Shown: piece after piece, positions 60,277-64,000 of the stretch
Layout of the letters: every line of letters starts with the position of its first letter
Position numbering within the stretch: the first letter of the stretch is position 1
Assembly: GCA_963833375.1 (NCBI GenBank)
Contig: CAWHXR010000001.1
Location: forward strand, 372,001-436,000
Direction: 5' to 3'
Source of the DNA: DASUPK01 sp963833375
Lineage (GTDB): Bacteria; Actinomycetota; Thermoleophilia; Solirubrobacterales; 70-9
DNA length: 64,000 nt
Position numbers and translations under genes: made by a program
Notes under the pieces: generated by a model
The model's database searches: none
Told to the model about the DNA's origin: nothing
The model's input: the letters and a program-made list of their open reading frames with translations, nothing else

Positions 60277-62340
60277 ATGCGCTGGGACGCACAGAGGGTG
60301 GAGAGAGAGAAGGGAAGGAGCCTGCCCGGCCTGTCGGTCGAGCGGGTCCGCACCTTCGACGCGCCGGAGGCCCTCGGGATCAACTTCCACGAGGTCAGGG
60401 CCAAGTCGGCGCTCAACAAGGTTCCCGGCAACTACCTCCCGTTCAAGTGGACGGTCAACGCTTTCAGAGGGTGTGCCCATGCATGCACCTACTGCCTGGG
60501 GGGCGAGACCCCGATCATGCTCGCGGACGGACGCGTCAGGCCCATCTCCGATCTGAAGGTGGGAGACCGCATATATGGCACTACGAAGGGCCCGACCTAC
60601 CGCCACTACGCCATCACCGAGGTGCTTGCCCACTGGGAGACGTTCACGGAGGCTTACCGCCTCACGCTCGAGGACGGGACTGAGCTGATCGCCAGTGACG
60701 ATCACCGCTTCCTGAGCCGGCGGGGGAATTGGAAGCACGTCATCGGAGCCCAGTGTGGCCCGCTGCAGCGCCCATATCTGACGCTCAACGACGAGCTGAT
60801 GGGCGTCGGGCAGTTCGCCCATGGTCCGGATACCGATTCCCCTATGTATCGAAGGGGGTATCTCTGCGGATTGATTCGAGGCGACGGAAATCTCCGCATC
60901 TACGAGGACAGGCGGCCCCACCGCACGGGCCAAAAGCTCCACCGATTCCGGCTCGCGCTCGCCGACTTCGAGGCTTTGCGCAGGGCACAGGAGTACCTCC
61001 GCGACTTCGACGTGGAAGCGGGCGAATACGCCTTCTCGGCCGCCTCGGGCAACCGACGCGAGATCCGCGCGATCCGAAATCAGACGAGGGCGGGTGTCGA
61101 GACGATCCGTGAGGCGATCGCATGGCCGTGCGGATATTCGGAGCTATGGGCCAAGGGGTTCCTCGCCGGGATCTTCGACGCAGAGGGCTGTTACGCGCAG
61201 GGGGTATTCCGAATCGCCAACTGCGACCAGCAGATCATCGACTGGACCGCGTGGTCCCTCCGCCTGCTCGATTTCGATCATGCAATCGAGCGGAGCGGTC
61301 GACCCAACGGGATGACAAACGTCCGAATCCGGGGCGGTCTCCGAGAGGTGCTGCGCTTCTTCCACCTCACCGAGCCTGCGATCACGCGGAAGCGATCGAT
61401 CGCGGGCACCGCATTGAAGTCCGACTCGAAGCTCCGTGTTGCCTCGATCGAGCCGCTCGGTGAGCGCCAGCTCTTCGACATCACGACCGGAAGCGGTGAC
61501 TTCATCGCCAACGGTGTGGTCAGCCACAACTGCTTCGCCCGCAACACCCACACCTACCTCGACCTCGACGCCGGCCGCGATTTCGAGCGCGAGATCGTCG
61601 TCAAGGTCAACGTGCCCGAGCTGCTCCGGGCGGAGCTGGGCAGGCCGAGCTGGAAGCGCGAGCTGGTCGCCTTCGGGACGAACACCGATCCGTACCAGTG
61701 GGCCGAGGGCCGCTACGAGCTCATGCCGCCGATGCTCGAGGCGCTCCGGGATGCGGAGACGCCGGTCTCCGTCCTGACCAAGTCGTCGCTCGTCCTCCGC
61801 GATCTCGATCTCTTTCTGGAGCTGGCGCAGGTCGCCGACGTCAGCGCCAACTTCTCGGTGCCGACCCTGGACGAGAAGGTCTGGCGCGAGACCGAGCCGC
61901 ACACCCCGCACCCGCGCAAGCGGCTGGAGGCGGTGGCGGCCTTCAACGAGGCGGGGATCCCGTCCGGGGTGCTGGTGGCCCCCCTGATGCCCGGGATCAA
62001 CGACGCCCCGGAGCTGGTCGAGGAGATCGTCTCGATCGCCGAGGGTGCGGGGGCGACCTTCGTCAACGGCATCGCGCTCCACCTGAGGCCCGGGGTGAAG
62101 GAGGTCTTCATGTCCTGGCTCTCGGCCGCGCGGCCGGACCTGGTGCCGCGCTACGAGGAGCTCTACCAGGATCGCGCCTACGCCCCCAACGCGGAGCGCA
62201 AGCGGATCGGGAGCCTGGTCCGGGCACCGAACCGCTCGCGGGATCCGCGCTACAGCCGCCGCGACGAGCTCGAGAGGCGGCGGCGCCGGCGCGCGAGCGA
62301 GGCCCGGGAGCCCGGGGCCGCGCAGACGAGGCTCTTCTAG
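60277..62340 (+). CDS. Rv2578c-type radical SAM protein interrupted by an intein
   Basis: 687 residues as translated; about 341 after removal of the intein. The N-terminal extein MRWDAQRVEREKG then ALNKVPGNYLPFKWTVN and GCAHACTY matches M. tuberculosis Rv2578c, a radical SAM protein related to the spore photoproduct lyase/SplB-like group. The C-terminal extein resumes at CFARNTHTYLDLDAGRDF, followed by GTNTDPYQWAEGRYELMP, VLTKSSLVLRDLDLF and RYEELYQDRAYAPN. The radical SAM motif CxxxCxxC is completed only after splicing, because the third cysteine (419) is the first residue after the intein. A SOS box overlaps the promoter, implying a DNA-damage role. The exact reaction is unknown. Confidence 0.93.
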   Translation: MRWDAQRVEREKGRSLPGLSVERVRTFDAPEALGINFHEVRAKSALNKVPGNYLPFKWTVNAFRGCAHACTYCLGGETPIMLADGRVRPISDLKVGDRIYGTTKGPTYRHYAITEVLAHWETFTEAYRLTLEDGTELIASDDHRFLSRRGNWKHVIGAQCGPLQRPYLTLNDELMGVGQFAHGPDTDSPMYRRGYLCGLIRGDGNLRIYEDRRPHRTGQKLHRFRLALADFEALRRAQEYLRDFDVEAGEYAFSAASGNRREIRAIRNQTRAGVETIREAIAWPCGYSELWAKGFLAGIFDAEGCYAQGVFRIANCDQQIIDWTAWSLRLLDFDHAIERSGRPNGMTNVRIRGGLREVLRFFHLTEPAITRKRSIAGTALKSDSKLRVASIEPLGERQLFDITTGSGDFIANGVVSHNCFARNTHTYLDLDAGRDFEREIVVKVNVPELLRAELGRPSWKRELVAFGTNTDPYQWAEGRYELMPPMLEALRDAETPVSVLTKSSLVLRDLDLFLELAQVADVSANFSVPTLDEKVWRETEPHTPHPRKRLEAVAAFNEAGIPSGVLVAPLMPGINDAPELVEEIVSIAEGAGATFVNGIALHLRPGVKEVFMSWLSAARPDLVPRYEELYQDRAYAPNAERKRIGSLVRAPNRSRDPRYSRRDELERRRRRRASEAREPGAAQTRLF
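60493..61530 (+). other. Intein with LAGLIDADG homing endonuclease domain (within the radical SAM gene)
   Basis: 346 codons, residues 73-418. It begins with Cys73 (CLGGETPIMLADGRVRPISD, block A), has a block-B-like SDDHRFLSRRG, two LAGLIDADG motifs (YLCGLIRGDG and FLAGIFDAEG) with both acidic residues kept, and ends in FDITTGSGDFIANG-VVSHN, with penultimate His417 and terminal Asn418, followed by Cys419. All splice-site residues are present, so it should be active in splicing, and the endonuclease looks intact. The DNA looks less GC-rich than the exteins. Confidence 0.93.
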
Positions 62341-62411
62341 CCGGTCGCCTGACGATTCGGTGGCCGCGTGCCGGGTAACCGGCCGGTGAAGAGGATCGAA
62401 AGGAGGTTGCG

Positions 62412-62753
62412 ATGCCACCGAGAGGCGTGAGGAAGGGCACGAAGTGGGCCCGGATGTACGAGCACGTCAAGGAGAGCGAGAGGCGCGAGGGCCGCCCGAA
62501 GAGCAAGGCGGAGGAGATCGCGGCCCGCACCGTGAACAAGGAGCGGGCCAGGGCGGGCGAGTCCGACGAGGCCTCGAGCTCCTCGCTGCGGGACATCTCG
62601 TCGTTCCGTCGCGGCGGACTGCGCTCCGGCCGCGGCGCGGGCGGGCGAACGTACGCGCAGCTCTACGAGGAGGCCAAGGACCTTGGCATCAAGGGCCGCT
62701 CGAAGATGAACAAGCGCCAGCTCGTCGGAGCCGTGGAGGGGAGGAAGCGCTGA
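62412..62753 (+). CDS. Small basic protein of the actinobacterial 'plasmid stabilization protein' type
   Basis: 113 residues: KGTKWARMYEHVKESERREG, then KAEEIAARTVNKERARAGES, typical of a family often annotated as plasmid stabilization protein, and a C-terminal SAP/Rho-N-like helical motif (TYAQLYEEAKDLGIKGRSKM, then NKRQLVGAV). The last part suggests nucleic acid binding. A perfect AAAGGAGG lies five bases before the ATG, implying strong translation. No toxin or plasmid gene is adjacent, so the annotation name is probably misleading. Confidence 0.85.
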   Translation: MPPRGVRKGTKWARMYEHVKESERREGRPKSKAEEIAARTVNKERARAGESDEASSSSLRDISSFRRGGLRSGRGAGGRTYAQLYEEAKDLGIKGRSKMNKRQLVGAVEGRKR

Positions 62754-62836
62754 TGGCCACCCAGAGCCAGCGGCGCGCCGCGAGGCGAACGCGGTACGCA
62801 AGGGCGATCCCCCGGCGCGGCGGCACGGCCGACTAG
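62753..62836 (+). CDS. Small basic ORF, 27 residues, translationally coupled
   Basis: The ATG at 62753 overlaps the preceding TGA (TGATG). The 27-residue product has 10 Arg/Lys and begins MATQSQRRAARRTRYARA, ending RRGGTAD. It is too short for domain assignment but its coupling and composition make translation plausible. It could be a nucleic-acid-binding peptide or an unselected read. Confidence 0.4.
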   Translation: MATQSQRRAARRTRYARAIPRRGGTAD

Positions 62837-62842
62837 CGGGGG

Positions 62843-63517
62843 TCAGCCCTCGATGCCGGTGGCGTCGTGGGGCGCCCCGACAGGCTTGGACTGCGAAGAG
62901 CCCCGCTGGCGGAGGAAGGCGGTGATGGCCACGAACGAGCCGACCGCGAGGAACTCCGACTGCCAGTTCTGCAGCGTCGCCTCCCAGAAGTCCGCCGATC
63001 CGACATAGCCGAGCCAGGACACCACCTTCTCGTGGTGGTCGACCTGCACCGCGTTGTACTTCGTCCAGCCTGTGACCGATTGAGCGAACCAGGAGCCGAA
63101 GAAGATGATCGACATCACGATCAGCAATGAGTTGGAGTAGACGAAGGTCTTGATGCCGCGAGGTTTCGCCCAGTCGGGCGAGTCCTCGTGGGCGTGCTCC
63201 CCCACCTTCTGCTCCTCGTCCGACTCGAGCCCCTCCTTGCCGGGCTCCTTCGACTCCGGGGATCCGCGCTCGATCAACCAGATCGTGGCGAGCATGAAGA
63301 GCATGAACTGCAGGTACTCCGACTGCCAGTTCTCCATCACCGCATTGCCGAAGTCCGAGGAGACGATGTAACGCGAGAAGGTCATGGTGGTCCCGTGATG
63401 GGCCATCGCATCCTCGTTGTGGAGGATGTGTCCGGCGATCGCCTGGCCGACCAGCGCCGCGAGGAAGATCACCAGGAAGAAGAGGGAGAGGGAGTGATCG
63501 CGGATGAAGCGGCGCAT
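62843..63517 (-). CDS. DUF6766-like membrane protein with an internal duplication
   Basis: 224 residues from ATG 63517 (upstream open frame has no family match). Four membrane helices in two pairs. The two halves are related: AVMENWQSEYLQFML and ATLQNWQSEFLAVGS share the NWQSE motif at matching positions, and each half ends in a Ser/Gly-rich charged stretch (IERGSPESKEPG and RQRGSSQSKPVG). The loop between the pairs is acidic. It starts eight bases after a 27-residue membrane protein gene. Function is unknown. Confidence 0.8.
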   Translation of the reverse strand: MRRFIRDHSLSLFFLVIFLAALVGQAIAGHILHNEDAMAHHGTTMTFSRYIVSSDFGNAVMENWQSEYLQFMLFMLATIWLIERGSPESKEPGKEGLESDEEQKVGEHAHEDSPDWAKPRGIKTFVYSNSLLIVMSIIFFGSWFAQSVTGWTKYNAVQVDHHEKVVSWLGYVGSADFWEATLQNWQSEFLAVGSFVAITAFLRQRGSSQSKPVGAPHDATGIEG

Positions 63518-63525
63518 CCGCGGCC

Positions 63526-63609
63526 TCAGTTGTGGGCCAGGCCGATCACGGAGTAGAAGACCAGCCCGGTCGCGATCACGGTGAGCCAGATGACGAGCAT
63601 CGCCTTCAT
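63526..63609 (-). CDS. Small membrane protein, 27 residues
   Basis: ATG 63609 follows AAGGA by ten bases on the reverse strand. The product is one hydrophobic helix with a Lys at position 2 and ends in HN (MKAMLVIWLTVIATGLVFY then SVIGLAHN). Its stop is 8 bases from the DUF6766 start, so the two form a small operon. Short gene, but signal, spacing and hydrophobicity agree. Confidence 0.55.
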   Translation of the reverse strand: MKAMLVIWLTVIATGLVFYSVIGLAHN

Positions 63610-63689
63610 GCGGAGATGTCCTTCCCCGATGCGGCTTCGCTAATCGGATCCACGCTGCGAAGGCCTTCTTTCCCATCGGCTTGCTGGGC

Positions 63690-63713
63690 ATTTCCCCCGA
63701 TCGGATAGGAAAT
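63690..63713. promoter_or_regulatory. Inverted repeat upstream of the sulfate-binding protein gene
   Basis: ATTTCC (63690-63695) is inverted as GGAAAT (63708-63713), and the palindrome CCGATCGG (63697-63704) lies between them. It sits 11 bases upstream of the possible -35 region in an otherwise AT-richer intergenic stretch. It is a candidate operator for a sulfur-responsive regulator; the regulator is unknown. Confidence 0.45.
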
Positions 63714-63723
63714 GAGGAGCTTC

Positions 63724-63755
63724 TTGATCCAAAAAGTCGAGAACTCTGGTACCGT
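63724..63755 (+). promoter_or_regulatory. Candidate promoter for the sulfate-binding protein gene
   Basis: TTGATC (63724-63729) and TGGTAC (63747-63752) are 17 bases apart; an alternative -10 is TACCGT (63750-63755). The position, 30-50 bases before the gene, is right for a sigma-70 promoter, but the -10 match is weak. Confidence 0.35.
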
Positions 63756-63780
63756 GGCCGACTTCTTATCAACGAAACCA

Positions 63781-64000
63781 ATGAAGAAAGGTCACAAAGC
63801 CTCTATGACTCAGGCAAAGAAGAAGCGCCAGCCGGGGCGCCTCCTCGCACGCCCTGGAATTGCCGCGGTCGCTCTCGGAGCGGTCCTCGGCATCGCCGCG
63901 TGCGGCTCGAGCGGGAGCTCCCTCAACTTGGTGGCGTACTCGACTCCACAGCAGGTCTACGAGCAGAGCCTCGAGCCCGGGTTCAAGAACACATCGGACG
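63781..64000 (+). CDS. Sulfate ABC transporter substrate-binding lipoprotein (3' end outside window)
   Basis: The visible 73 residues are a Lys-rich N-terminus, a hydrophobic signal with lipobox IAAC (lipidated Cys41), and the mature start SLNLVAYSTPQQVYEQSLEP, which matches the Sbp/CysP sulfate-thiosulfate-binding family. ATG 63781 is in frame; ATG 63805 (MTQAKKKRQPG) preceded by GAAAGG is an equally good start and gives a more typical signal peptide. The gene continues past the window, presumably into cysT/cysW/cysA. Confidence 0.85.
   Translation, partial: MKKGHKASMTQAKKKRQPGRLLARPGIAAVALGAVLGIAACGSSGSSLNLVAYSTPQQVYEQSLEPGFKNTSD

Noticed and set aside
62412..62753. Toxin-antitoxin or plasmid maintenance module
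   Set aside because: No toxin partner or replication gene is adjacent; only the family's customary name suggests it.

Overview
The window is very GC-rich, densely packed DNA from an actinobacterium. Gene content and order (fhaA-fhaB-pstP-ftsW/rodA-pbpA-pknB, a Rv2578c-type radical SAM protein, UdgX, DUF3105 and DUF4395 proteins, and a FlgD-like gene feeding a polysaccharide locus) point to the Thermoleophilia/Solirubrobacterales branch of Actinomycetota. That placement is inferred from content, not from a marker-gene tree. Start codons GTG and TTG are common, many neighbours overlap by 1-4 bases, and no gap reaches 300 bases.

Layout. 1-8845: cell-division and cell-wall signalling operon (fragment of a membrane protein, fhaA, fhaB, pstP, ftsW/rodA, pbpA, pknB, ddl). 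8796-13938: a second receptor-type Ser/Thr kinase, a DsbA-fold protein, and a reverse-strand dedA-uppP-purM operon. 14029-27046: an envelope polysaccharide locus (membrane nucleotide-sugar epimerase/dehydratase, LytR_C and FlgD-like proteins, O-antigen-ligase/polymerase-like protein, flippase, four glycosyltransferases, a priming sugar transferase, GNAT and FemAB-like acyltransferases). 27080-36531: peptidoglycan amidase, DUF3105 protein, alpha/beta hydrolase, metF, a universal stress protein, a LysR regulator, amtB and a frameshifted winged-helix gene. 36651-46776: two tRNA-Ala genes, a diguanylate cyclase, an acidic low-complexity protein, glutamate dehydrogenase, D,D-carboxypeptidase, rhomboid protease and other envelope proteins. 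46857-56654: a reverse-strand run holding thiE, lpd, pdhA, pdhB, pdhC, lipB and lipA, i.e. pyruvate dehydrogenase with its lipoylation enzymes. 56712-58966: a TPP riboswitch followed by thiO and a thiS-thiG fusion. 59567-62340: udgX facing away from an intein-containing Rv2578c-type radical SAM gene, with a SOS-type palindrome between them. 62412-64000: small basic proteins, a DUF6766 membrane operon with a 27-residue small protein, and the 5' end of a sulfate-binding lipoprotein gene.

The most unusual feature is a family of short palindromic repeats, about ten copies in 64 kb. The unit runs from GAAACGGGT through a variable, base-paired hairpin to CCCTCGCATCA. In at least three places one unit appears to sit inside the loop of another. 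Two of these nested copies lie inside glycosyltransferase reading frames without breaking them, and one forms the C-terminal tail of DedA. The DedA copy and one glycosyltransferase copy are translated in the same frame and give recognisably the same peptide. This resembles REP/BIME elements and the protein-inserting palindromic elements of Rickettsia, but I do not recognise this family. Other points of interest are the intein placed exactly at a radical SAM cluster cysteine, the SOS box beside udgX, the ThiS-ThiG fusion with an internal Gly-Gly, and an apparent ATC start codon for fhaA.
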